From: Eumeta japonica
Taxonomy: Eukaryota; Arthropoda; Insecta; Lepidoptera; Psychidae
Direction: 5' to 3'
Assembly: GCA_005406025.1 (NCBI GenBank)
Contig: BGZK01001554.1
Span: 62,001 to 126,000 of the forward strand
Length of the DNA stretch: 64,000 bases
Part shown: positions 21,801-33,370 of the stretch, in pieces
How positions within the stretch are numbered: the first letter of the stretch is position 1
Layout: every line of letters begins with the position of its first letter
The notes under the pieces: model-generated
Told to the model about the DNA's origin: nothing
The model's input: only the letters and a program-made list of their open reading frames with translations
Databases searched by the model: none
Translations under genes and position numbers: made by a program

Positions 21801-22254
21801 TTTCGAAAAAAGAATGGTATAAGGGTTGTATTTTTATATAGAAAAACGAAACCGCTTAAGATATTAACAACAAAACTTATATTTTTGCTGTTTATCGTAA
21901 ATGAAAAATAAGGACATGTATAATTCGTGAAAAAAGGCTCTAATAAGGTTTAGCGAGGGATGAAATGTTTTAGAAAAGATCGAAACTGCTTTGTGTCTTT
22001 TGCCCGTTTTTTTTGCATGATTAAACCATTTAATCTGTTTCTATAAAGCCAGCTATATATTGTACGTGTGAATGAGAAGCTTTCTAAATAAAAATTTGAC
22101 TTTAAATTCATACTTCTGCCACTAAAAATTCTTTCACTCATACGAAGGCTATTATCTATGTATCCGGAACTGGCCACATACAGAACAAAATTTAAAAAGT
22201 AATTGCATACTTTTAAAAATTGCACTCCTTGGCTGTAGAATACAGTTTGTTTCG
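21801..22254. other. Gap without a gene
   Basis: AT-rich DNA between the BEL/Pao element and a mariner. The minus-strand open frame at 21950-22225 has no recognisable domain. Confidence 0.35.
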
Positions 22255-23400
22255 TGTAACTGTGAATTGTTTTATATTTGTGGCGTCATTTTGAAAATTT
22301 CATGTCTTCATCGCTATGATTTAACTCGTGAAAATTTTCATGTGATGATTTATTACGATTTTTGGCGTGGGCTAACTCAAAACTGTGCATCGATCAACTC
22401 ACTTCAACTTTTGGGGATGAAGCATCATCAATAAATCACTGTGTACAATGATGTTATATATAGGTCACTAACTGTGTATCACTCACTGGTTTAGTGAGTT
22501 TAATCGTAGGCGGTCTGTGCTCACGGACGAATTTAACGAAAGTCGCCCTAAATCGGTTGTTGTACCACAAAATGTCGATGCTGCGCGATGTGCGGGAACT
22601 AATAATGTAAGATCGTCAGGTTACGTATCACAAAATAAAGACGTCTCCGGACATAAGTATGACGAGTATACATAAGATATTACACGAATATCTGGCTGTA
22701 AAAAAATTATTCGCGTTGGATTCTGCACAACTGGAGCATTGATCAAAACAGGCTCGTATCGTTTGGTGCAAAAAAATGATTAAAAAATACAATCGAAAGT
22801 GCGTCAAAAGCTGCTTATAATATCTACACAGGTGATGAATGTTGAACCTAAACAACAGTCAACGATGTTGAGCCGAAGATGAGCAGAACCGTTGGGTTCG
22901 GCTCATATCGAAACACCAATCTTTTTTGTTGAAAAGTGTTTCTTGCCAAAAGCCCTTTGTAGCAGATGGTTGCCTGTTATTTTGATATAAATGGACATGT
23001 GGTTACAGTGCTACTAGAGAATTGTAAAACAGTTAATTCAAAGTGGTATACGATCATTTATTTGCCAGAAGTCTATGAAGAAATAAGAAAGAACAACCGA
23101 CAACGCAGAATCATTTTTCATCATAACAATACTATCACACGTCGGCCGAAAGAATTAGGTTTTTGGAAGGTCAGAAGATCGAATTGACGGGTCATCCGCC
23201 GTACAACCTCGATTCGACAATCAACAATTTCTATTTATTCCCAATCGAAAAGAATAAACTACATAGTCAATGTTTTTCGAGCCGCGAAGAGGTCGTTCAT
23301 GTGTTCAAAGTGCACGTTTTAGAAATATTTCAAGTGTTATTAACGCTATAAAAATTGGTTTGAGCGTATGCAAAAGTGCATCATCATGGCGAATATTTAG
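22255..23400 (+). pseudogene. Mariner transposase pseudogene (copy 2, different subfamily)
   Basis: The plus strand reads, in shifting frames, a DNA-binding start, then LTDEFNESRPKSVVVPQNVD at about 22523-22585. The catalytic part follows with MVACYFDINGHVVTVLLE, TVNSKWYTIIYLPEVYEEIR, RRIIFHHNN (second catalytic block, Asp changed to Asn) and GQKIELTGHPPY with a decayed third block. It ends NFYLFPIEKNKLHSQ and SSREEVVHVFKVHVLEIFQ. The wording differs from the copies at 10430-11430 and 28300-29520, so it is a separate mariner subfamily. It is full-length in extent but inactive. Terminal repeats were not identified. Confidence 0.8.
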
Positions 23401-23430
23401 TAAAGCAGTAAAACCATATTAAATGATAGT

Positions 23431-23900
23431 GTTTGTTTGTTTTTGATATTCCGGACACACAAATAGCGGACCTCTTATTTATACATTTTATCACGTAATC
23501 TTAAATTCTATTTGAGAGCATAATCTACTTCTATGCAAAATGTAATCACAATCCGTCCAGACTACAGCGTATGACAAATATTCATATAAACATTCTTTTA
23601 CATTTTTCATTTATAAAGTATATAATCATATAGCAAAAATTCCGCGTAAAAGTTTCATACCAATACCATTAATAGTTTTTGAAATTTTAGGTAATATATA
23701 AAACCATTTTCATTATATATAAGCCAAATACCATTGACCGACCGACTGACTGACTGACTGACTGACTGACTCGTTACGTGATCTTCGAAACCATAATAGG
23801 TCCGGCTGACTTGAACTTGAAATATGCTTTTATACCGTATTAATTGATAGATGCTTGTTTCTTTTTGATATTCCGAACACATAAATAGCAGCCCTCGTAG
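23431..23900. repeat. Direct repeat pair with an inner GACT tract
   Basis: GATATTCCGGACACACAAAT (about 23439-23458) recurs in changed form as GATATTCCGAACACATAAAT (about 23867-23886), both followed by AGC-rich DNA, about 428 bases apart. Between them are a tract of GACT units at about 23740-23771 and a stretch around 23495-23615 that is also seen at 33505-33640 (AATTCTATTTGAGA, then GTATGACAAA). This looks like a repeat family with similar left and right ends. Confidence 0.5.
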
Positions 23901-26420
23901 AAAGCTACACTATCTTCGAGGAATCTAGTACAAATTACCACAAGTCACCAGTCACCAAAGTACAGGTCACCAAGCTCCAAAACGCAATTTAAAAAATGTA
24001 CGTGTAATATGCGGTGTATATGATCGTATGTAAGGGTAAGGGCGCGTTTGTATATATGTATGCGTGTACTTATGTGTGTGCATGTATGTAATAAATAAAT
24101 ATAATAGTTATTGTTTTACTTATAATATAGATCCTATGTGCTCATAAGTAAATTGCTTCATAAATAAGATGACTTTTTTTTTTCAATTCAAAATAAGAGA
24201 GAAAAAGCTTTTCAAAACTATTTACGGTTGTGTTGTACAGTAAAGGACCAAAGAACAGGTAAAAATATTGAACAAGGGAGGTGGATACACATGGAATAGG
24301 ACAAAGATTTTTTTGTTAAAGAAATTATTAGATTGCGATGGCGTTTTGGCTCGATTTAGTTCTATGGACAGCGATGATTCCATTATTTTTTTTGTTAGAA
24401 ATAGCATATTATCCGCATTATTTATCAGTTGTTTTCGGCGAGGCCAGGTTATCGTATTTTTGTAAACAGCTTCAAAGTCCGGGTGAAACACCGCTACGCG
24501 CATGTGATTCGCCATGTACCATTTCATGCAGTCTAAGTCGTTTGGTAGTACTGTCGATATATACAAATAGACACTTTACTTTAAAATGCATTTCAGCAAC
24601 TCGCACCTTTTAGAGGTTACGTAGTTCGCAACAAATTAACCTTTTAACATTTGAAGCCTTGACTAAAGTTGTAAACAGCGTAAGAAAGTGGAAAAATGGT
24701 CTGTATGATTGTAACAATATATATAATTAACTGTCTTGTATAAATACAGAAAATACAAACTAGAGAGATTTTTTTTAGTTTAACAATAACCGATCAACGC
24801 ATTTAGTTACTCGTAGTGCTTTTGAATCGTATCAACTCTTCGCTGGTAATGTATCTATGTTATATTTAGTAGCTATAGACGAGCTTTAGTGTCAAAAAAA
24901 ATTGAAACAGTTTTTTTTACATAGAGTCAGAGCCTTTACAAGTGTCTGTTTATATTTCACCCTCCTTACGTCTACAATGTACAATATTTATACAATTTTA
25001 AATACATTTTTACAATTTAGAACTCATCACATCTGTTACGTATGCCAATGCATTTTACTCTTTATTATACCTACGTTAGGTGCGACCGCGCATAAATACG
25101 TCATTAGCGTACTTAGACGATTGACGATTAATAAAAAAACAATGTACAATGATTATAGATTGTACCCTGTGACAAAAGAACCTTTATGGCATTCGTACTT
25201 GAAATTATAACGAGTCTAATTTCGATCAGTGGGTTACCATAAGTATAGGGTTATTATTCGAAAGATGTTACTTACCTGTGTTACCAGTGACTAGACGTAT
25301 ATTAAGGCTGGTAGGTAGAATTTCAACGTACAATTTGATCGACTTTAGAGCAATCAATCATTCTGAGTACGTGGCCCGAATCGATGTGGATAAGTCCGAA
25401 ATAGAGGACGTTCCTTTTTAATTTGCGGCGGGTGGAGCATTTGATGTTTATAGTCTCTTTATGTATTTAGTATAGGGTAAATCTCTGTCAGTAAATATTT
25501 ATAAACACCCGACAAATTGAGTGTTTATTCGCACGCACAGTTAATCGATTTCGTGCATTATTGGGCTTCAATATAAATGGAGAGCGTATTAGGCAGGGTT
25601 CCATTTTTTTTAAGGCGAATTGTATAATATCGATTATGTAGAACTTTGTTTCTTGGTACACTTAATTGTCGATTCGATTATTTATCGTTGCTGTCACAAC
25701 TTTCAAAATCGGTAACGTATAAATTGGATTATCAGCGATCAGGAAAAAAAATGTGGAATTATATTTGAAATAACTTTTTTTAGCGACCACCTTTAAGATA
25801 AGTATCTCGCTTTGCTCTAGCTTAATAGGTTGATTAATAAAGGATTAGAAAAGACCGGCCAAGTGAGTGTCGAGCCACGCGCTGAATAGAGTTCTGTAGT
25901 TTCTGTCACAAAATGCGAACTTATAAGGGAATTTTTTTTTGATAGTTGAACATATTGAGTTCACGTTTTAACGGCTAATAAAGTCTAAAAACGGCCCACA
26001 TAGGACAGATATTAAGAATATTATACTTTCACTTTATTCATAACTTTACATGGTATTTACTACATAGCTATTTTGTACGACTAACAACTTTATCTAAGTA
26101 ATTTTCAATGAAATTTTTGGTTTTACTATTCCAAGTACATTTATAAGTTGATCGACTATTACTCGTTAATTGGTGCTACTTAAGTAAGTTGTACAATAGT
26201 TTTTTTTTGTTACTTCCGTGACGTAACAAAAAAAAACTATTTATTATTATTATTATTATTTAAAAACTATATATTTTATTGCCGTGAATTTTGTTACGTA
26301 TCCTAAACTAACCATCTAGCAGAGAGGCGTACGACTCTAACAAAAAATTAGCACATTAAAACTTAATATTACGGAAATGGATCCTTGAATTCAAAAAATA
26401 TTTCCCCATACCCGTAATAT
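23901..26420. other. Gap with unassigned open frames
   Basis: No gene could be named. Overlapping open frames of about 90-115 codons on both strands at 24222-24613 include a minus-strand one containing LPNDLDCMKWYMANHMRV, which faintly resembles the palm region of a LINE reverse transcriptase. A 102-codon plus-strand frame at 24902-25210 is hydrophobic with several Cys and resembles a membrane segment; a decayed chemoreceptor exon is conceivable but not supported. A degraded GGTTCCGTA-type repeat is at 25850-25920 and a TTA microsatellite at 26240-26262. Confidence 0.35.
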
Positions 26421-26429
26421 TTTTCAACA

Positions 26430-27290
26430 ACCTAACCAAAGACACGCTTCACCATGACATAGACGAGAAAAAAATCATCCATCCTTTTCGTGTAGTAAAG
26501 GTATCTAAATAATATAAAAAATTTTTTTGTTCAGTAAAATCAGCGTATAGTGAGAATGGGGCACAAACTCTCTGGTACCAAAAACAGTAAATGTAAAAGT
26601 AAACAAAAAGTTTTATTAAATACTTAAGACTTTTTTGTAGTGTATCGTTGCGTGCGGTTATTAATTGTCTTTTCACTATAGGACGAGTTAATCAAGACTT
26701 GAAGGATACTTTAGGAGTGAAGGCTCCATCGTATTCTACAGTTGCTGTATCTAACAGTCTATGACTAGGAAAAGATCATCATCCTCAATCTCTAAAAAAA
26801 TTAAGACGAGTCGTTCTGCGAAAAGATCCATGGGCTCTTTTTTCTGAGTTAGTAAAGCGGTGGTCATAAATATCCTCCACCGTGGAGCTGCTGTTACGGG
26901 CTCTTTGTATGCGCAACAAATTATAAGAATTGCGTAACGAAATTCGAAAGCAAAGACTACGCAAACAAGCAAAAAGTATTTAGTTCCATTACGATAACTT
27001 CGACTCGCAGATCTGCTGTTGTTATGGCTGCGATTCGAGATGGTGACTTGAGCGTCCTCCATATTCATGCGACCTTGCCCCTAGTGATTTCTATCTGTTT
27101 GCAAGGTTGAAGGGGTATCTGAAAAAACATAAATTCGAAGATGATCAAGCAGTACAAGAATTTCTAGGAGCTCAGGATGAAGAGTTTTTTTAAAAAAGTA
27201 ATTTTATGTTTAGAAAAAGATATACCAAGTGTATTTGATAAAAGGCGACTATGTCGAAAAATAAAATAACATTTAGTAAAAGTAATCGGC
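26430..27290 (+). pseudogene. Mariner transposase pseudogene (copy 3), badly decayed
   Basis: Plus-strand fragments in different frames include GAAVTGSLYAQQII, FHYDNF (second catalytic block with Asp kept), CDLAPSDFYLFARLKGYLK (third catalytic Asp) and FEDDQAVQEFL, with a weak YTKCI ending. The order fits the catalytic half of a mariner transposase; the N-terminal half is hardly readable. The wording differs from the other mariners in the window. Confidence 0.6.
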
Positions 27291-28299
27291 AACATATTCA
27301 TTATCACTTTTTATTTAACGCGAAGCTCAAAAAAGCCTAGCGGACAATTTTGGGTAGGAAAATGGCTAGATTGCGAAAAATCATGACAATAAAATTGCTT
27401 GACGTTTATGGGTTTCATAGAAGCGTATTTTATGCACAAAATATTTTACTCTTATCAATCGAAAACAGTATAATCAAATAAAAAAGATTTCTGCAGAGAA
27501 ATCTGTAGAGACACCTACCTTCTTGCTGGTAAACACGTAGATCGTACCTACATATTGATGAGTAGAAAAAGTAAGTTGATTATTAAGTTGTAGAAGAATA
27601 TGCAATTATATTTTTACTTTTTAGTGCATATTAATTTGTTTTGGAATAGTTTTTTTTTAATTGTTTTTTTTTTGTTAAAGTTTTTGTTTGTTTTTTGATT
27701 TTTAGTGAATCTGAAGTACACTATCTAATTTGTCTGAATATGGGTAGACCTACTAAACGTGCTGCTCATAGAGCGCACCTCACTGTAAGCCGTTAAGGAG
27801 TTCCATTGATTATCACATTCGACTACGACAATTACTTGACCATAACGACCTTACGGCAGGTGACTCAAATATCCGGATAGCCTATAAAAGATTCGGCCGA
27901 GTATCGTTAATTTGCTCCTAAGAATTGAAAAGTTCCGTTATTTGTCATAGATCCCATAATAAGAAGCTAACCAATCTCTTATCAAACTACCCTTGAAGTA
28001 CATTCTTTCAAATAAAAAAAAAAAACATAGAAATTGGTTGGCGCGATATTGAGTTATTCGTCCATTTGTCGCGCACATTCATAATGCAAATTTAAGACTT
28101 ACAAAGTTTTCTCATGGATGCCATAGTCAGAACTGGACCAAATTGAAAGGGGACCACATGGAAAGCACCAGCTTTAAAATAGAAAAAGGAATTATCAAAA
28201 TCGGTTCAAGATATTTGGAACTATTAAGAAATAATTTAGGGCTGAAAGAAAGAACGATATTGTGAACCGTTATTGCGCGGGTTATTGTAATACCCTGTG
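27291..28299. other. Gap without a gene
   Basis: AT-rich DNA without a supported gene. The stretch at 28100-28240 contains ATTATCAAAATCGGTTCA-like sequence, which recurs at 51905-51925 and belongs to the GAAGTCGGTT-type repeat. Confidence 0.35.
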
Positions 28300-29520
28300 T
28301 GGAGTTCGAGCAGCTAGTTAAAATGAGTGAAACTAAAACAGAATTTCGATATATTTGAAAGTTTTATTACAAAAAAGAAAAAATACGATACAAATAGCGA
28401 AAAAAATTGTGACGCTTATGGACCTAATGCAGTGTCGGTAAGAGTAGCACAAAATTGGTTTAAGCGTTTTGGGTCAGGTAATTGTAATGTCAAAAATGAA
28501 CCTGGCTCTGGTTGACCTAGTTACGGATAAAGTTAATGCCATTTTGAAAAAGTACAGCAAGATTGACATATTAGTTCTTACGACATAGCTAAAGAGCTCG
28601 GGATTGATTGCAAATAGTTTTGACTTATTTGTAAAAAGCTGGATACTTTGTCCCACACGAGCTCAAAGAAATCTTATAAATCGTGTACTCATTTGCGATT
28701 CTCTATTGAAACGTTATAAAATTTAACCGTTTTCAAAAATTTTATTACGAGTAATAAAAATGGATTACCTGATACAAGAACGTGTGAAAAAGATCATTTT
28801 AATAAGCAAGCAATCTTCCCAGATTAGAGCGAAACCCGGGTTACTCTCAATAAATTTATGCTATGTCTATGGTGGGATTGGAATAGCAATTTTCATTATG
28901 AGTGTTTACCGTCGGGAAAAACCATCAATTGAGACCTCTACTGCCAACAGCTGATGAGACTCAAGCAAGAACTAGAGAAAAGACGGCCGGAGTTGATCAA
29001 CAGAAAGGGTGTGGTTTTTAGCCTGATTACACCAGATTACATACATTTTTAGCCACTCAGCAAATCAGTGGCGGCGCTACACCACTCGGGGACGTCGGCG
29101 ACATCAGGTTTGCGAGGCCTCTTTTTAATAACTTGTAGGCAAAACTTTTTGCGAGGCCTCTTTTTAATAACTTGTAGGCAAAACTTTTTTGTTTGCGAGG
29201 CCCCTTCAGGCGCGAGGCCGTCGGCGGTCGCCGACGTCGCCGACGCCTAGCGCCGCCACTGCAGCAAATATCAAGAAAGTTTGGTTGGGAAGTGTTAATG
29301 CATCCACTAATACATCCCTGACCTTGCACATATAGATTTTCTCCTGCTTTGGTGCCTTGAAAATTTTTAGGTAGTTTTAGGTTAACATCAAGAGAAGAGT
29401 GTCAAAAGTACTTGTCGCGTCTTTTTAATTAGAAGTCCCAAAATTTTTACAGCAATGGGATTATATTACCTACAAAACGGCAATAAGTTGTTGAACAAAA
29501 TGGCATACGTATATTATAAA
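28300..29520 (+). pseudogene. Mariner transposase pseudogene (copy 4), interrupted by a MITE
   Basis: The start reads NAVSVRVAQNWFKRFGSGN and VKNEPGSG, the same wording as copy 1. Further on are FMLCxVWWDWN-like blocks and CQQLMRLKQELEKRRPEL, and RKGVVF, where the second catalytic block should follow but is lost. The reading then stops at a 196-bp MITE (29066-29261) and resumes with SRKFGWEVLMHP after it, ending near EQNG and IRIL at about 29519. Copy 1 shows the same passage without the MITE. Several stops and shifts are present. Confidence 0.8.
29066..29261. mobile_element. 196-bp hAT-like MITE inserted in a mariner
   Basis: Both ends are the 14-base inverted repeat CAGTGGCGGCGCTA / TAGCGCCGCCACTG, and each side carries the 8-bp direct repeat CAGCAAAT (29058-29065 and 29262-29269). 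An 8-bp duplication and a CAG-G start are typical of hAT elements. Inside is a 39-bp unit repeated twice in tandem (starting about 29111 and 29150, with TGCGAGGCCTC at the start of each) and a partial third start near 29194. It has no coding capacity. An open frame on the minus strand across it is accidental. Confidence 0.92.
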
Positions 29521-30059
29521 TAAATGTAAATAAAATATGATGAGAAGTCATCTTTAATTTGAATAGAAAACGAGAAAAACCTTTTTCCTAATCCTATTTA
29601 TAAAGCAAGAGATATTAAAATAAATTGATCATTATCATTTAGCAATCGGACAATAGTGGGAATTTATAAAAGTAGATATAGAATGTACGAGCTTTTGGAT
29701 GAAAGGACTCATAATAATAGTGAGAGTGTTGCTATATATGTAAAAAATACTCAAAAATATTTAAGCGTGTTTGCGTTACGGCCAAAACCAAGGATGTCAA
29801 TAATAAAATAAAAAAATTGCAAGAATGTTATAAAACGTTTTATGTCACGACTTGGCGAGACACAAAACGACATTCCTGTTTCGACTGTCAACTTATCTCC
29901 CGGTCTTGCCGAATCATAACTGATGGAACTTATTCCGATCTGTACTATTATCACATTAAAATTTAAATATTTGAGTTCTGAAAAAAATATCAAAACACGT
30001 ATATCTTTATACATAAAGAGACCTTCTTAGTCTTTCTATTATAATTATAAACTCCATTA
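29521..30059. other. Gap without a gene
   Basis: AT-rich DNA following the mariner. The minus-strand frame at 29751-30014 shows no domain. Confidence 0.35.
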
Positions 30060-30990
30060 TAGATTGTATTGCGCCGCCCTTGGTGTTTATCTATAATATA
30101 AAAAGTGTTTAGCTGAAGGCGTGTTTTTCGATTTGATGAAAGAAAGTAGAGTAATTCCATTATTCAAAGGCGGTAATACATCAAATCTCAACAACTTTAG
30201 GTCTATGTCTACACTACCGACACATAGAATTAAAGTTTTCTAAAAAATAATCTTATATCAGTTGTTAGTACATTTTTATAGTAATAAATTAATGCCTAAT
30301 AAACAGTTTAGTATTACTAGGGGTTGCTCAATAATCTATGCTGGTGTTAAGCTTGTGCAACATATTTTCGGAACCTGGGATAATTCGCGAGATGCAAGCG
30401 GTATATTTTGGCTGTTCCCATAACCTGATGTCGGAGGGGTCATGGGAGGTAGTGGGTTTGTTCCCATAACCTAATTTATGAAAATTTTCTCTGGGGACAT
30501 GCTACGGATATTCATAAAGTTATTGTGCTACAGAAGCGCACCGTTCGTATCTATTAAAAGCTGGGATCTTCTATCTATTAAAAGTAAGTTTAAGGAAATT
30601 GGAATCTCAACTCTAGCATCCTAATTCATATACGAAAATTTGTAATAAGTAAAAAACAATGTTTAAAAACAACAGTGATCGACATAAACTCAGTATTAGA
30701 AAAAAATAAGCTGTGTTGTAAGTCGACTATGCAAATTCACAAATTTATTTAGAGGGCTCTGCTTGCGCATGTTCAATAGAGTCCCTAAAGACGTACAAGT
30801 TCTATTTCAATTAAAAAAAAAATATTAAACAATAACTTAGTAAAATAGGATATTACATAATTTCCGAATATTTGTAAGATAAATGTATATTGCCGTAAGC
30901 GGCTTGAATTCTTACCAAATGATGTACTTCAAGTGCTATTTTATATTCAATGTCACAAAAATATTTTGAATCTGAATTTGAAAAAAGTTT
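30060..30990 (+). pseudogene. Jockey-like LINE ORF2 remnant with internal deletion
   Basis: The plus strand reads a reverse transcriptase stretch (MKESRVIPLFKGGNTSNLNN, FRSMSTLP, LMPNKQF, VKLVQHIFGTW). It then jumps, over short direct repeats of TTCCCATAACCT at 30411-30422 and about 30462-30473, to the ORF2 C-terminal tail (SIKSKFKEIGISTLAS, FIYENL). The catalytic YADD region is missing. The tail ends near 30990. The frames are broken throughout. The same LINE style appears at 35455-36440 (minus) and 53390-53680 (plus). Confidence 0.7.
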
Positions 30991-33164
30991 TTCATAAATT
31001 GACTGATATTAGTAAACATTTTTAAGCCAGTGAAATCTTTTCTAGTTCCGCTAGTCCAATCGAAATCGTTTGATACATGAAAAATTAGCATGGAATTCGA
31101 CGGATGCCCGAATCATAAACCCTACAACAATTACCACCTTTGATGAATGTCCGCGGACACCGCGAACGCTATTGTAACACTTATGTATTTCTGTTTTACA
31201 AATCCCTTGTTGGCTGTGTCCTTGATATAGCCTAAGTTTGACGCAGATACATCACGGTTTGTTTTTCAAAACACTGTATGCATACTGCAAAATGTATTGC
31301 ATAGGTCGTGTCGACCCAAGCACACGCAGTAGCGAATTGTTGATATATCGACAATTTGCTCACTACCTTGTCGTATATAGATCACTACATACGGCAAGGT
31401 ATGTATGTAGTGAGCTCATACTTACCATCTTCGTTCACTTATACACCAATAGATGAAGTTAGCTGTTCACGAAATTATCTCTATTACAAACAAAAACATA
31501 AACGTATCCACGTCAAAGAGCTTGCTCCCTTCTTTTGGATATTTCTGTGCCTTATTTATTCTTAAAAATCATGACAGAATTTCATTCTATAGTTTTCAAA
31601 TGCACAAGAGGTTAAATTTTAGACGTAAACTAGTGGAATGGTGATGAAAAATATTTTCTAATCTTAGACAGAACAATTCCTCGGAGCGTTACCGCGGCAG
31701 AATATTCAGAGTTGCAACATGTTCTCATAAGACTAAGATCAACTCGATCAAAAATCTCTGGATTGACGCGAAACCGAACAGCTTAGCGCTGCAGTTGGTC
31801 GAGTGTCAAATGTGTAATTGCGAGTATAAACACGACTGCTAGACAATCGGTTCATAGTACCCTTTGGCCGGTGAGCTCATCGAGTCGCCGGCTGAGCGCT
31901 CACCTGTCGCAGACCCGGAACCGGCGCAGACTTTGTTCAGACGTCGTAATTAGATACAGCTGCTCGTTTTATTATTATAATTACTGTTAACACTGTCAGA
32001 TAACACCACTCACAAATTAATAAGCTATGAAATGAAATTGCGCGGCGCGTTTATCGGGTGCTAGTCCGTACCGCGACTTACGCCACGCCGTCTCCTAGAC
32101 AGCTGCTATAAACAAATCCAGTTTCCCAATAAACTTCATTGAACTCAATAAACTTTATTTAACACGGTTCTCAGAAATTTAAATTCTCAAAATTTTGCTT
32201 TATTTAAGCACCAACTTTGCACGCGATTTCGCTGGCGTGGACATAAAGTGAATTCCTTCAACCTTTTACATCGAGGATTTCACCTTCAATTATGACCAAA
32301 TTCGAATACAAATACAAAATATCGTCATTTGTTAATTACAGCACTTAAGACACAAAATTATATTTCACGAGGTTACCATTCGTTCGAAACACAATTTTTT
32401 CCAAAAAACGGTAAACAAGAAACTTAAAAGTCGCTCGTTTTGCAACTAAAATTAGATCGTCGTAAGAAATATTTAGAAAGTGTTTTGTCCATACAGCTCC
32501 AACTGAATATCTGAGTGATTAAGAAAATGAAAGTCAGAAAAACATATGAAAACGAGAAAGCTCTCAGAAATGATAGTTTCGTCAGAAACGCCGAGTATCC
32601 GCGTGTCGTGGCAAGCTCGCAGTGTTTGCCAGGTTTTTTGATCACTCCCTGTGTCGTACGGGCATAGACCTAAAGCCCTTCAGGCTGGCCCAATTGGGAT
32701 TGAGAGCTGTATATCTAAAGGGCCGGCCCAATGGGGGTTGAGAGCTGCTAACGATAGTCGTTACCTAGCGTATGGAACTAAGTGCTCACGTGCTCTCCGA
32801 GGCACGGAGCGAGGAATTTTAATTGTAGTATATTGGCAGTAAAGTTCTTTTGGTTTTGTTAAATTTATTCCACACCTACCAGAATTATATACTTCCAAAA
32901 ATTAAAACTTCATAATATTTATGAAATCTTTGGGTATGTATCAAATTCTTAAATAAAATAGTTGTATACACTTTTTTTTTTCACCTACTGTAAAATATAA
33001 CTCTCAATGAGAATATTGAACAGTATCTTGCTCACCAATGTCTTTAAGAAAAAGTTAGTTACTCTTAAATAACTCCTAATGAGAATTTGCTTTTACAATT
33101 AATTAGTGGTCACCCGCCCCCTTAACTAGGTCCAAATTTAAATTTAGTAACTTTTTATTAAATG
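30991..33164. other. Gap, one possible promoter
   Basis: No supported coding region. At 31358-31415 there is a nested imperfect inverted repeat (GCTCACTA...TAGTGAGC around CCTTGTCGTA...TACGGCAAGG). At 32640-32840 a GGCCCAAT-GGG-TTGAGAGCTG block occurs twice. GC-richer DNA lies at 31860-32110, described separately. Confidence 0.35.
31825..32110 (+). promoter_or_regulatory. Candidate promoter with TATA box and GC-rich leader
   Basis: TATAAA at 31825-31830 is followed 29 bases later by TTCATAG (A at 31854), a partial match to the arthropod initiator TCAKTY. Downstream DNA to about 32110 is unusually GC-rich for this window, as an untranslated first exon might be. No open frame or convincing donor site confirms it. 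If real, it would serve a plus-strand gene whose coding exons are not visible in the next 32 kb. Confidence 0.25.
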
Positions 33165-33370
33165 TGCTCCCGGTTTCGCTCTCGTGGACGTAGATTAGAA
33201 TGAATTCCTTTTTTTTCTCTATTGACTGATTTTGCTATCAATTTTGATCGCGATCATGGTCATATTAACGACCTTAATTCTGGTTCCATTGTCAAGTCCT
33301 CGTCTCGCTCTCGATTTCAATGCCGGTCTCGATACCGATCTTGGTCCTCCATTGGGCATTAATGATAGTA
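33165..33370 (+). repeat. CTAGCTTCC-type short repeat (copy 3, plus)
   Basis: It starts in CTCCCGGTTTCGCTCTCGTGG, a changed form of the start of copy 1 at 12121, followed by TTAGAATGAATTCC and degenerate CGATCATGG / CCGGTCTCG-like runs, ending near CCATTGGGCATTAATGAT. Structure and order match copy 1. Confidence 0.55.

Noticed and set aside
23740..23771. Regular GACT repeats, considered as a CRISPR-like array
   Set aside because: A simple 4-base microsatellite without spacers; no CRISPR array is present and none is expected in a eukaryotic genome.
24902..25210. Hydrophobic 102-codon frame, considered as a gustatory receptor exon
   Set aside because: No diagnostic receptor motif, no splice sites that help, and AT-rich DNA often gives hydrophobic frames. 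Left as unassigned.
29057..29329. Minus-strand 90-codon frame with a repeated AYKLLKRGLA-like unit
   Set aside because: The repeat is the 39-bp tandem unit of the MITE, which happens to stay in frame because 39 is divisible by three.
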